From: Brevibacillus migulae
GTDB lineage: Bacteria > Bacillota > Bacilli > Brevibacillales > Brevibacillaceae
Direction of reading: 5' to 3'
DNA length: 37,456 nt
Assembly (NCBI RefSeq): GCF_004521915.1
Contig: NZ_SDKD01000033.1
Coordinates: 1 to 37,456, forward strand
The notes beneath the pieces were generated by a model, which saw nothing but the letters and a program-made list of their open reading frames with translations, was not told the origin of the DNA and searched no databases. This document shows positions 7,401 through 15,358 of this stretch, piece after piece. Position 1 is the stretch's first letter. Every line of letters begins with the position of its first letter. A program made the translations under genes and the position numbers.

Positions 7401-8771
7401 GTGCGAAAATATTTCGAATTTGATAAGCTCGGCACCAATTATCGCAAGGAAATCATCGCAGGGATCACTACATTTCTGGCGATGGCCTACATTTTGGCTG
7501 TCAACCCGTTCATTCTCAGCGGGGCTGATTTGCCAGCAGAGGTAAAAGCGAATTATCCGCCACTGGCTTCGGTATTTACCGCTACCGCATTGGCTGCTGC
7601 CATCGGGACGCTGGTCATGGCGTTTGTCGGACGCTTGCCGATCGCGCAAGCTCCGGGGATGGGATTGAACGCATTCTTCACGTATACGGTCGTGCTGACG
7701 ATGGGGATTCCTTGGCAGCAGGCACTGGCCGGCGTTTTCGTATCTTGCACGATCTTCTTGATTCTCTCGTTTACCGGGGTTCGGGAGGCGATCATCAACT
7801 CCATTCCGCAAGGGCTTAAATTTGCCACATCTGCGGGGATTGGCTTGTTTATTGCGTTTGTGGGTCTCAAAAATGCAGGGATTGTCGTCAGCAGTGAAGC
7901 AACGACTGTTGCGCTTGGGCATCTGACTATCCAAGAGGGAATGAAGCCTGAACAAATTCTCGCTGTGAAAAATGCGCTGCTCGCTATTTTTGGACTGGTT
8001 GTCACCGGGATTTTGGTTGCTCGTAAAGTAAACGCAGGTATTTTTTACGGGATGTTGATTACAGCAGTTGTTGGTATGGTGTTCGGCCTGGTAGAATTGC
8101 CAACGAAGATTTTTGAAGCACCGCCAAGCCTCGCACCAACTTTTGGCGCAGCGTTTCCGTATCTGACTGATTTCGGCACATTGTTCAGCGTGAAAATGCT
8201 GATCGTTGTCTTTACCTTCTTGTTCGTAGACTTCTTTGATGCAACAGGAACGTTGCTCGGTGTATCCGCGCAGGCGGGTCTGCTGAAAGACGGCAAGCTC
8301 CCTCGTCCGGGCAGTGCGCTTGCTTCCGATGCGATTGCAGGTCTGGCAGGTTCGATCTTGGGAACTTCCACTACGACCAGCTACATCGAGTCGGCTGCAG
8401 GGGTAGCGGCAGGCGGACGAAGCGGTTTCACCTCGGTGGTGACCGGTATTTGCTTCTTGCTCGCACTGTTCTTCTTCCCGCTCTTGTCGGTGGTTACCTC
8501 GGCTGTGACTGCACCAGCATTGGTGATCGTAGGGGTCATGATGGCATCGCATATGATCAAGGTCGCTTGGGATGAGATGGAGGAAGCATTGCCAGCCTTC
8601 TTGACGATCCTGATGATGCCGCTCACTTACAGCATTGCGACAGGGATTGCAGCAGGCTTTATCGTGTATCCAATCACCAAGCTGTTCAAAGGAAAAGGCA
8701 AGGAAGTTCATCCAGTCATGTACGTACTGTTCTTCGTCTTCTTGGCGTACTTTATCTGGCTGCGTGAATAG
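7401..8771 (+). CDS. pbuG: NCS2/AzgA-type hypoxanthine/guanine permease, PbuG-like
   Basis: A 456-residue polytopic membrane protein, predicted proton-coupled purine base importer of the AzgA/PbuG branch. The N-terminus (RKYFEFDKLGTNYRKEIIAGITTFLAMAYIL, given in part) and the motifs APGMGLNAFFTY and VDFFDATGTLLGV are typical of the family. About 12-14 hydrophobic helices are visible. The frame is open upstream, but the likely start is the GTG at 7401. GGAGGG lies 7 nt before it, and the resulting N-terminus matches PbuG, where the ATG at 7383 has no such site. It is controlled by a guanine riboswitch and probably also by PurR. Substrate choice is inferred from the riboswitch class and family. 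Confidence 0.92.
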   Translation: MRKYFEFDKLGTNYRKEIIAGITTFLAMAYILAVNPFILSGADLPAEVKANYPPLASVFTATALAAAIGTLVMAFVGRLPIAQAPGMGLNAFFTYTVVLTMGIPWQQALAGVFVSCTIFLILSFTGVREAIINSIPQGLKFATSAGIGLFIAFVGLKNAGIVVSSEATTVALGHLTIQEGMKPEQILAVKNALLAIFGLVVTGILVARKVNAGIFYGMLITAVVGMVFGLVELPTKIFEAPPSLAPTFGAAFPYLTDFGTLFSVKMLIVVFTFLFVDFFDATGTLLGVSAQAGLLKDGKLPRPGSALASDAIAGLAGSILGTSTTTSYIESAAGVAAGGRSGFTSVVTGICFLLALFFFPLLSVVTSAVTAPALVIVGVMMASHMIKVAWDEMEEALPAFLTILMMPLTYSIATGIAAGFIVYPITKLFKGKGKEVHPVMYVLFFVFLAYFIWLRE

Positions 8772-8810
8772 AAGCGTCAAAGCATTGTAAGCAAAGGCAA
8801 AGACATCGGC

Positions 8811-8842
8811 AAAAGCCGCTCCGAAAATGGGGCGGCTTTTTT
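8811..8842 (+). terminator. Terminator after the purine permease gene
   Basis: AAAAGCCGCTCC (8811-8822), a 6-nt loop, then GGGGCGGCTTTTTT (8829-8842). The stem is GC-rich and ends in six T. Confidence 0.92.
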
Positions 8843-8931
8843 GGCCAATGGCAACCAAGCTCCTCCATAGAATGGGATCAGCCAAGTTTTCGAAATGGAT
8901 TTCCCCCGGAACCAAGTTTTCCTAATCATTC

Positions 8932-8959
8932 TTGTCCAATTTGTACATATTTGTAATAG
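8932..8959 (+). promoter_or_regulatory. Possible promoter of the M1 peptidase gene
   Basis: TTGTCC (8932-8937), a 16-nt spacer and TAATAG (8954-8959), about 38 nt before the start codon and after a strong terminator. The match is only moderate. Confidence 0.35.
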
Positions 8960-8996
8960 TAAAGAAAATGACAAATGCCAAGATGGGGGAAAAGGA

Positions 8997-10550
8997 ATGA
9001 AGCGATTGCTGGCGGTAGCCGGTTTAGCATTTGTAGTAATATCCTGCCTGACCTATTTGCCAGAGGCATTCACGGCACATGCACCCGTCTATCAGACGAG
9101 AGAATTGCCCGATACACCAGATGCGACCACCATCTATACGGCGGATGTACAGGTCGATCCGCAGAACCACCGGGTGACGGGGAAGCTGCATGTGCAGTTT
9201 CCGGCGGCAGTGCAGGAGAAAGCTTATTTCCATCTTTATCCCAATGCATTTGAAAACGAGCAGCGCTTGGCGGGGGCAAACTGGGAGTATTTGCTCGGCG
9301 ATGAAAGGCAACCGGGCAAAATGATGATTGGACAAGTACTCGTGGATGGACAAGCCGTTACAGCGGCTAGAAGCGGAGAAGACCGCACCATTCTGGAGGT
9401 CCCCTTGGGTGCTGCGCCAAAAGAACAGCGCGTACGTCAGATCGATATGCAATTTGAACTGATTGTCCCGCTGAATGACGGGAGAATTTCCTATAACGAT
9501 CATGCGATCTGGTTGGGCAACTGGCTGCCGATACTGGCCATCAAGGATGCGTCAGGCTGGCATCTAGATCCTTATTATCCGATGGGCGACCCGTTTTACA
9601 GCGACATCGCCGATTATCATGTCACGGTGACGCTACCCAGCGGCTATCAACTGGCGAGCACGGGTCTCGAAAGCAAGGCGGTCATGACGGAATGGCGCCC
9701 GAGCGGTGGAAAACGCTATGAGCTGGATGCGAGAAATGTTCGGGATTTTGCCATGGTCGTCATGGATGAGACATATCGAGAGCTGTCCACACAGGCAGGG
9801 GACACCCTGGTGCGCACCTGGTGGCAGGAGGGGGACGATCTGGAGCAGGTCAAACGCATGCATGAGACAGCCGTGCGTTCGCTGGCTTACTATGGAGAGG
9901 CATTTGCCCCCTATCCGTATGAGGAATACGACGTCGTGAAAACAGGCGGATTTTTTGGCGGAATGGAATATCCCGGCATTGTATTTATCGAGGGGGGGTA
10001 TTATGAGGAACGGCGTGATTACGGGCTGATCGTCGTCGCGCATGAAACAGCCCATCAGTGGTTTTACGGGCTGGTCGGCAACGATGAAGTGCGGGAGGCT
10101 TGGGTGGATGAAGGGCTGACGGATTATGCGACGATGGCTTTCATGTATCGCGATTCCCCTGACTTGGGAGCGAAGTATGTGGAGATGCGCAAGGCGCAGG
10201 CAAAGGCAGCCAGCCAATACAGCGAGCAAGGACTATCCGTCTGGCAGCCGCTCCCGCTTTTCCCGACCTGGCAAAGCTACAGCGAACTGGTCTATTCCCG
10301 AGCGGCCTCGATGCTCTGGGAGCTGCGGGAGGCATGGGGAGAAGATGCCGTTCATGAGGCATTGCGTCAATATGTTGGGCAGCATCAATACGGACAAGGC
10401 CGCGGCGAAGACGTAGTTCGGATCTTTTCGGAAGTATCCGGAGGAGATGCAGCGCCCTATTTTGACTACTGGCTGCACCTGAAGCAAGAAAAACGGACAG
10501 AAGCAGAAGCGTGGAAAGCAAAAGGGAAGGATACGCTTTTGCGGCAGTAG
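8997..10550 (+). CDS. Exported M1-family (gluzincin) metallopeptidase
   Basis: A 517-residue protein with an N-terminal hydrophobic segment (residues 3-22) that would act as a signal peptide or membrane anchor. The catalytic zinc site is complete: HETAH at 349-353 and, 18 residues on, Glu372 in WVDEGLTDY. GGMEYPG about 20-25 residues upstream replaces the GAMEN exopeptidase motif of classical M1 aminopeptidases. A YSRAASM segment near residues 425-435 may supply the catalytic tyrosine. The start is the ATG at 8997 with GGGGGAAAAGGA upstream; the frame extends to 8895 without a site. It is flanked by terminators or promoters, so it is its own unit inside a purine gene block. The substrate is unknown. 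Confidence 0.88.
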   Translation: MKRLLAVAGLAFVVISCLTYLPEAFTAHAPVYQTRELPDTPDATTIYTADVQVDPQNHRVTGKLHVQFPAAVQEKAYFHLYPNAFENEQRLAGANWEYLLGDERQPGKMMIGQVLVDGQAVTAARSGEDRTILEVPLGAAPKEQRVRQIDMQFELIVPLNDGRISYNDHAIWLGNWLPILAIKDASGWHLDPYYPMGDPFYSDIADYHVTVTLPSGYQLASTGLESKAVMTEWRPSGGKRYELDARNVRDFAMVVMDETYRELSTQAGDTLVRTWWQEGDDLEQVKRMHETAVRSLAYYGEAFAPYPYEEYDVVKTGGFFGGMEYPGIVFIEGGYYEERRDYGLIVVAHETAHQWFYGLVGNDEVREAWVDEGLTDYATMAFMYRDSPDLGAKYVEMRKAQAKAASQYSEQGLSVWQPLPLFPTWQSYSELVYSRAASMLWELREAWGEDAVHEALRQYVGQHQYGQGRGEDVVRIFSEVSGGDAAPYFDYWLHLKQEKRTEAEAWKAKGKDTLLRQ

Positions 10551-10559
10551 GTATAATCA

Positions 10560-10593
10560 CGAACGTTAAGTAATTGGTATATAGAAATGTTCG
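10560..10593 (+). promoter_or_regulatory. PurR-type operator upstream of purE
   Basis: CGAAC (10560-10564) and its inverse GTTCG (10589-10593) face each other across 24 nt, just upstream of the -35 box. Paired inverted CGAA boxes with AT-rich flanks are the arrangement recognised by B. subtilis PurR on the pur operon. There is no riboswitch in this short leader, so PurR would be the main purine control here. Confidence 0.7.
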
Positions 10594-10601
10594 TCATTTC
10601 A

Positions 10602-10631
10602 TTGACAGTCAAACTTTCCCCCTGTTACACT
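10602..10631 (+). promoter_or_regulatory. Sigma-A-type promoter of purEKB
   Basis: TTGACA (10602-10607), an 18-nt spacer and TACACT (10626-10631). The expected start near 10638 gives a leader of under 30 nt before the purE ATG. Confidence 0.8.
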
Positions 10632-10665
10632 GGTAATGCGAAATATGGTGCGAGGGGGAAACAAA

Positions 10666-11154
10666 ATGACAGCACCCGTAGTAGGTGTGATCATGGGCAG
10701 TACCTCAGATTGGGAAACGATGAAAGAGGCCTGCCTGATTCTGGATGAACTAGAAATCCCTTATGAGAAAAAGGTCGTGTCGGCACATCGGACACCAGAC
10801 TTGATGTTTGAATATGCACAAACCGCCAAATCCAGAGGTCTGGATGTCATTATTGCGGGAGCTGGCGGAGCTGCGCATCTACCGGGGATGGTGGCTGCCA
10901 AGACGGAGCTGCCGGTGATCGGCGTCCCGGTAAAGTCTTCTACCTTAAATGGGTTGGATTCGCTTTTATCCATCGTGCAGATGCCCGGTGGTGTTCCTGT
11001 CGCTACCGTAGCCATTGGCAAAGCCGGAGCGATCAATGCTGGACTACTGGCCGCGCAAATTGTCGGCATCAAATACCCCGAGATCCAACAGCGTTTCGTG
11101 GCTAGACGCGAAGCGGTAAAAGAAAAAGTGCTGAAGGACAGTGATCTGGCATGA
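10666..11154 (+). CDS. purE: N5-carboxyaminoimidazole ribonucleotide mutase (PurE, class I)
   Basis: A 162-residue cytoplasmic enzyme that moves the carboxylate of N5-CAIR to give CAIR in de novo purine synthesis. The N-terminal GVIMGSTSDWETM and SAHRTPD motifs and the AGGAAHLPGMVA loop are the PurE signature. The start is the ATG at 10666, 8 nt after GAGGGGG. The 10-codon upstream extension has no ribosome binding site and would begin almost at the transcription start. It overlaps purK by 4 nt (ATGA), so the two are translationally coupled. Confidence 0.97.
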   Translation: MTAPVVGVIMGSTSDWETMKEACLILDELEIPYEKKVVSAHRTPDLMFEYAQTAKSRGLDVIIAGAGGAAHLPGMVAAKTELPVIGVPVKSSTLNGLDSLLSIVQMPGGVPVATVAIGKAGAINAGLLAAQIVGIKYPEIQQRFVARREAVKEKVLKDSDLA

Positions 11155-12305
11155 AACAGGCACCGGTTATTAAACCAGGAGCAACGATCGGGATCTTAGG
11201 CGGCGGACAGCTCGGCAGAATGATCGCGCTGGCTGGCAGGGCGATGGGGTATCGCTTTCTGACGATGGATCCTACACCAGATGCTCCCTGTGGACAGGTT
11301 GCTGATGAACAAATCGTTGCCGCTTATGATGATGCGCAGGCGGCATTGGAGCTGGCTGAAAAAAGTGACCTGATCACGTACGAGTTTGAAAATGTAGACG
11401 CGACGGTAGCGGAAATTTTGGAGACAAAATCGTTTGTCCCTCAGGGAAGCCGTCTGCTGCGCATCACGCAAAACCGGATCAAGGAGAAAACCGCGATACA
11501 GGAAATGGGCATTCCCGTTGCTCCGTTTCGCGTCGTTGCTTCTTTGCAAGATCTGGAGGCAGCCATCGAAGAGCTGGGGTTGCCTGCTGTATTGAAAACG
11601 GCGACAGGTGGTTATGACGGAAAAGGACAATGGGTATTGCGAAAGCATGAGGAGCTGGGCCAGGCCTTTGCTGAACTTTCCAAAGCGGGTGTCGAGCTGA
11701 TCGTGGAGCAGTTCGTGCCTTTTACCATGGAAGTGTCCGTCATTGCCGCAAGAAGCCTGTCTGGTGAGGTCAGCACGTTTCCGGCAGCGGAGAATGTACA
11801 CGTAAATAATATCCTGCATCTGTCCATCGTCCCGGCTCGTGTCTCAGCGGACATTGAGCTACGGGCGAAACAGATTGCCGAGCAAATCGCGGAAAAGCTG
11901 GAGGTAGTCGGGCTGATTGCCGTAGAGATGTTCGTGACGGCAGATGGCAGCCTCTATGTCAACGAGTTGGCGCCGCGGCCGCATAATTCCGGGCACTATA
12001 CGATGGATGCTTGTGTGACTTCGCAATTTGAGCAGCATTTGCGGGCAGTCTGCAATTTACCGCTGGGCTCGACCCGGCTGCTTTCCCCTGTCGTGATGGT
12101 CAATATCCTGGGAGAGCATATGGACGCGACGCTCGCGATGGTGGAAAAGCTCCCGCCAACTGCGAAGCTTCATCTGTATGGGAAGAAAGAAAGCAAGGAA
12201 AAACGAAAAATGGGGCATCTGAATGTATTGGCTGCTACAACGGAAGAGGCACTAGCCATCATCGATGACCTGCAAATTTGGAACAAGGTGGAGGTTACCC
12301 AATGA
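11151..12305 (+). CDS. purK: N5-carboxyaminoimidazole ribonucleotide synthase (PurK)
   Basis: A 384-residue ATP-grasp enzyme that carboxylates AIR with bicarbonate and ATP to N5-CAIR, the substrate of the preceding PurE. The N-terminal GILGGGQLGRM nucleotide-binding-like loop, the ATP-grasp segment with KTATGGYDGKGQ, and NELAPRPHNSGHYT near the C-terminus identify it. The length is normal. It overlaps purE and purB by 4 nt each (both ATGA), forming a tightly coupled purEKB transcript. Confidence 0.97.
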   Translation: MKQAPVIKPGATIGILGGGQLGRMIALAGRAMGYRFLTMDPTPDAPCGQVADEQIVAAYDDAQAALELAEKSDLITYEFENVDATVAEILETKSFVPQGSRLLRITQNRIKEKTAIQEMGIPVAPFRVVASLQDLEAAIEELGLPAVLKTATGGYDGKGQWVLRKHEELGQAFAELSKAGVELIVEQFVPFTMEVSVIAARSLSGEVSTFPAAENVHVNNILHLSIVPARVSADIELRAKQIAEQIAEKLEVVGLIAVEMFVTADGSLYVNELAPRPHNSGHYTMDACVTSQFEQHLRAVCNLPLGSTRLLSPVVMVNILGEHMDATLAMVEKLPPTAKLHLYGKKESKEKRKMGHLNVLAATTEEALAIIDDLQIWNKVEVTQ

Positions 12306-13600
12306 TTGAACGTTACTCACGACCAGAGATGAGAGCGATCTGGACGGAAGAAAATAAATTTCGCGCATGGCTCGAAGTCGAGATTCTCGCATGCGAGGCA
12401 TGGTCGAAGCTGGGAATCATTCCGGCGGAGGATGTGCGCAAGCTGAGAGCAAATGCGTCTTTTGATATCAAACGCATCTATGAAATCGAAGAAGAAACCC
12501 GCCATGATGTGGTTGCCTTTACTCGTGCCGTATCGGAAACGCTGGAAGGCGACGAGAAGAAATGGGTGCACTACGGGCTGACTTCTACCGATGTGGTCGA
12601 CACCGCGCTTTCGTATCTGCTGCTCCAAGCCAATGAGATTTTGGAAAAGGATTTGGAAGATTTCATCGTCATTCTCGCGGATAAAGCACGCGAGCACAAG
12701 GATACGGTGATGATGGGCCGCACGCATGGCGTCCATGCCGAGCCAACTACGTTTGGCCTGAAAATGGCGCTGTGGTATGAGGAAATGAAACGCAATCTGG
12801 AGCGCTTCCGCGACGCGAAAAAGCAGATCGCAGTAGGCAAAATCTCCGGCGCGGTCGGCACGTATGCCAACATCGATCCTTTTGTCGAGGAGTATGTATG
12901 CGAGAAGCTTGGATTGGCACCAGCACCGGTCTCCACCCAAACGTTGCAGCGCGATCGCCACGCTCACTACATGGCGACTCTCGCTCTGATCGCGACATCG
13001 CTGGACAAGTTTGCGACAGAGATTCGCGCTTTGCAAAAAAGCGAGATGCGCGAGGTCGAGGAAGCATTCGCGAAAGGACAAAAAGGATCGTCGGCGATGC
13101 CGCACAAGCGCAATCCGATCGGCTGTGAAAACATTTCCGGGCTTTCCCGCGTGATTCGCGGCCATATGCTGTCTGCTTATGAAAACGTGCCGCTGTGGCA
13201 TGAGCGCGATATTTCCCACTCCTCCGTGGAGCGTGTCATCCTGCCCGATGCCACCATGCTGCTCAACTACATGCTGCGCCGCTTCATGAACATCGTGAAA
13301 AACTTGACGGTCTTCCCTGAAAACATGAAGCGCAACATGGGCCGCACCTTTGGCCTGATCTATTCGCAGCAAGTGCTGCTGAAGCTGATCGACAAGGGCT
13401 TGAGCCGCGAAAAAGCTTACGATACGGTACAGCCGCGCGCGATGCAAGCATGGGAAGAGCAACGCTCCTTCCGTGAAATCATCGGCGAGGATGAAACGGT
13501 CAAGTCGCTCTTGACCACAGAAGAGCTGGATGATTGCTTCGATTATTCCTATCATTTGAAGCATGTGGATACGATTTTCAAACGGATTGGTTTGCTGTAG
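12302..13600 (+). CDS. purB: Adenylosuccinate lyase
   Basis: A 432-residue cytoplasmic lyase that releases fumarate from SAICAR and from adenylosuccinate, so it serves both IMP and AMP synthesis. The fumarase/aspartase superfamily signature SSAMPHKRNP is present, as are the conserved GLTSTDVVDTA and MGRTHGVHAEPTTFG segments with their catalytic His. The start at 12302 follows GGTGGAGG by about 8 nt; an upstream extension to 12278 is unnecessary. It is the last gene of the operon and a terminator follows, so purC and the later steps of the B. subtilis-type operon are not continued here. Confidence 0.98.
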   Translation: MIERYSRPEMRAIWTEENKFRAWLEVEILACEAWSKLGIIPAEDVRKLRANASFDIKRIYEIEEETRHDVVAFTRAVSETLEGDEKKWVHYGLTSTDVVDTALSYLLLQANEILEKDLEDFIVILADKAREHKDTVMMGRTHGVHAEPTTFGLKMALWYEEMKRNLERFRDAKKQIAVGKISGAVGTYANIDPFVEEYVCEKLGLAPAPVSTQTLQRDRHAHYMATLALIATSLDKFATEIRALQKSEMREVEEAFAKGQKGSSAMPHKRNPIGCENISGLSRVIRGHMLSAYENVPLWHERDISHSSVERVILPDATMLLNYMLRRFMNIVKNLTVFPENMKRNMGRTFGLIYSQQVLLKLIDKGLSREKAYDTVQPRAMQAWEEQRSFREIIGEDETVKSLLTTEELDDCFDYSYHLKHVDTIFKRIGLL

Positions 13601-13617
13601 TTGTTCGTATTGAGAAG

Positions 13618-13644
13618 CCCTGCTATTTTTGTAGCGGGGTTTTT
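13618..13644 (+). terminator. Terminator of purEKB
   Basis: CCCTGCTA (13618-13625) pairs with TAGCGGGG (13632-13639, one T-G pair) across a 6-nt loop, followed by TTTTT. Confidence 0.88.
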
Positions 13645-13743
13645 ACATTTTCTTGCAGGGGGATAAAGGGGCGGTGGGTGGAGAAGCATGTTCTGAACCT
13701 TACCGCTTTTTAATCATTTCGAGTTTTAACAAACGCAACGTGA

Positions 13744-13951
13744 GGAAGGGAAGAACGGGACGGGCGGAGTTTTTGTCACACCTGCCGAGGTGGAGCTTGT
13801 AAAAATGGTACACGCTTGTCACGCAACCTCTACGTTTGAATACGCTTCCTCGAAACTTTTGCGTGACGTACCGTTTTTACAAGCGGAACCGGACAGTGCA
13901 TACTCCCTTGCGGGTGGGACAAGTGCGCAGCCCCGCCCGTTCTTCCCTTCC
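13744..13951. repeat. Large imperfect inverted repeat (about 208 nt) in the purB-sigma intergenic region
   Basis: The two halves are complementary in an ordered series. GGAAGGGAAGAACGGG (13744-13759) pairs perfectly with 13936-13951. TTGTCACACC (13773-13782) pairs 9/10 with 13913-13922. CTTGTAAAAATGGTAC (13796-13811) pairs 15/16 with 13868-13883. GTCACGCAA (13818-13826) pairs perfectly with 13859-13867. The apical loop also contains GTTT/AAAC complementarity. No open reading frame of note, no T run and no obvious target-site duplication are present. It may be a MITE-like or REP/BIME-like intergenic element, or encode a structured RNA. The surrounding 487-nt gene-free stretch otherwise holds only the purB terminator and the sigma-gene promoter. 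Confidence 0.85.
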
Positions 13952-13986
13952 CCCACCACAATGTAAGCACAAACCAACCAGTAATC

Positions 13987-14050
13987 TTACAAAACTGTAA
14001 GGTAGCTGAAATGTTCTCCGATAGTAGCCGACATCATTCTCCCCTACAAT
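13987..14050 (+). promoter_or_regulatory. BceR-like operator and promoter upstream of the sigma gene
   Basis: TTACA-AAAC-TGTAA (13987-14000), extended to CTTAC/GTAAG, matches the BceR-type consensus TNACA-N4-TGTAA. A -10 box TACAAT begins at 14045, 58 nt from the first base of the operator. No recognisable -35 box lies in between, which suits an activator-dependent promoter. The second copy at 16326 has the same spacing to the base. Confidence 0.75.
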
Positions 14051-14087
14051 TTGTGATAACAAAGGCATGAAAATGGGAGTAATGAAA

Positions 14088-14609
14088 ATGGCTAATGTAA
14101 TGAGTGTAAGACCGACGAATGATCAAATATACAAAGAATATGTCGCGAAAATCCGCAATTATTTTCGTGCACGCATGGCGAATGGCTGGGATGCGGACGA
14201 TTTGACAAATACTGTCTTCATTAAGGCATTTTCCAAAAGAGAGCAGTATAATGGAAAGTATCCGTTTGGTGCTTGGCTGTTCGCCATCGCGCGCAACACC
14301 TTGATCGATTATCGCCGCAAGCAGCGGGAGTTTCCGGCTGAGACGGAATGGTTCCACTCGTTCCAGGTGGATGAGCGTCAATTGCCAGAGGAACTGGTCG
14401 TCAAGGAAGAAATCCATGAGCTGATGTGGAAGTATGTCGGCAAGCTGAACGAAGCGCAAAGCCAAGTCATCCGGCTCAGATACCAAGAAGAAAAAAGTAT
14501 GAACCAGATTGCACAAGAGCTGGGCAAAAGCGAAGCAGCGGTGAAAATCATCCACTATCGCGCCATCCAGATCTTGCGGCAACGGTTGTATAAACGAGCA
14601 TCATCCTAG
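14088..14609 (+). CDS. ECF-like RNA polymerase sigma-70 family factor
   Basis: A 173-residue protein with sigma region 2 (AKIRNYFRARMANGWDADDL, then NTVFIKAFSKREQY and FGAWLFAIARNTLIDYRR) and region 4 (VGKLNEAQSQVIRLRY, then SMNQIAQELGKSEAAVKIIHYRA). There is no region 1.1 or 3 of note. Upstream in-frame ATGs at 14067 and 14082 exist, but the ATG at 14088 sits 8 nt after GGGAG and gives a sensible leader. It lies 35 nt before the response regulator and shares an operator type with the transporter, so it probably belongs to the same envelope-stress circuit. No anti-sigma gene is adjacent. Confidence 0.85.
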   Translation: MANVMSVRPTNDQIYKEYVAKIRNYFRARMANGWDADDLTNTVFIKAFSKREQYNGKYPFGAWLFAIARNTLIDYRRKQREFPAETEWFHSFQVDERQLPEELVVKEEIHELMWKYVGKLNEAQSQVIRLRYQEEKSMNQIAQELGKSEAAVKIIHYRAIQILRQRLYKRASS

Positions 14610-14644
14610 AGAAAGCGAACCGCCAATAGAGAGGAGCCTCGTTC

Positions 14645-15358
14645 ATGTCCTCGATCATGATCGTAGAAGATGACCCGAAAATCACACAGCTTCTGCAGGC
14701 GCAGCTGGAGAAGTATGGATACCGCACCACCATTGTTACTGAATTTGACGAGGTGCTGGACGTGTTCCAACAAAATAAGCCCGAGCTGGTCCTGATGGAC
14801 GTGAATCTGCCGAAGTTCGATGGCTTTTACTGGTGCAGGCAGATCCGCATGCTGTCCAATTGTCCGATTCTGTTCATCTCGGCGCGGGAAAGCAAAATGG
14901 ATCAAGTGATGGCCTTGGAAAACGGGGCCGACGACTACATCACCAAGCCATTTGATTACGATGTGGTACTGGCAAAAATCCGCAGCCAGCTGAGACGCGC
15001 TTATGGCATGTACGCCAATCAGGAAAAAGAGCGCACGATCGAAGTGGAAGGCCTGGTGCTGTATCCGGAACGCATGGAGCTTGTCCGCGATCAGCAAAAA
15101 GTGGAGCTGAGCAAGAAGGAAGCATTGCTTCTGGATCTGCTCATGAGCCACTATCCCCGGGTGGTGAGTCGCGAGCGGATGCTAGAGAAGCTGTGGGATG
15201 AGCAGTTTGTGGATGAAAATACGTTGAATGTATACGTGACACGGGTGAGAGCGAAGCTGAAAGACCTGTCGCTCAGCGGTGCCGTCGAGACTGTGCGGGG
15301 AGAAGGATATCGGTTGAAGGCAACCTGGGGGGACAGCCATGAAGCTATTCATACGTGA
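14645..15358 (+). CDS. OmpR-family response regulator, BceR-like
   Basis: A 237-residue regulator. The N-terminal receiver has acidic residues EDD at 9-11, phospho-acceptor Asp52 in LMDVNLPKFDG, and Lys in the DDYITKPF motif. The C-terminal winged helix contains LLMSHYPRVVSRERMLEKLW and YVTRVRAKL, with GYRLKATW at the end. GAGGAG precedes the ATG by about 8 nt. Its gene overlaps the kinase gene by 20 nt. By analogy with BceR it should bind the TTACA-N4-TGTAA sites found at 13987 and 16326. Confidence 0.93.
   Translation: MSSIMIVEDDPKITQLLQAQLEKYGYRTTIVTEFDEVLDVFQQNKPELVLMDVNLPKFDGFYWCRQIRMLSNCPILFISARESKMDQVMALENGADDYITKPFDYDVVLAKIRSQLRRAYGMYANQEKERTIEVEGLVLYPERMELVRDQQKVELSKKEALLLDLLMSHYPRVVSRERMLEKLWDEQFVDENTLNVYVTRVRAKLKDLSLSGAVETVRGEGYRLKATWGDSHEAIHT

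Noticed and set aside
7311..8915. A 534-codon open frame on the minus strand opposite the purine permease
   Set aside because: It exactly shadows the permease gene. Its product is rich in Cys, His, Arg and Gln with no domain or ribosome binding site, as expected of an antisense frame in a codon-biased gene.
12317..13564. A 415-codon minus-strand frame opposite purB
   Set aside because: Shadow of purB with no start signal or domain.
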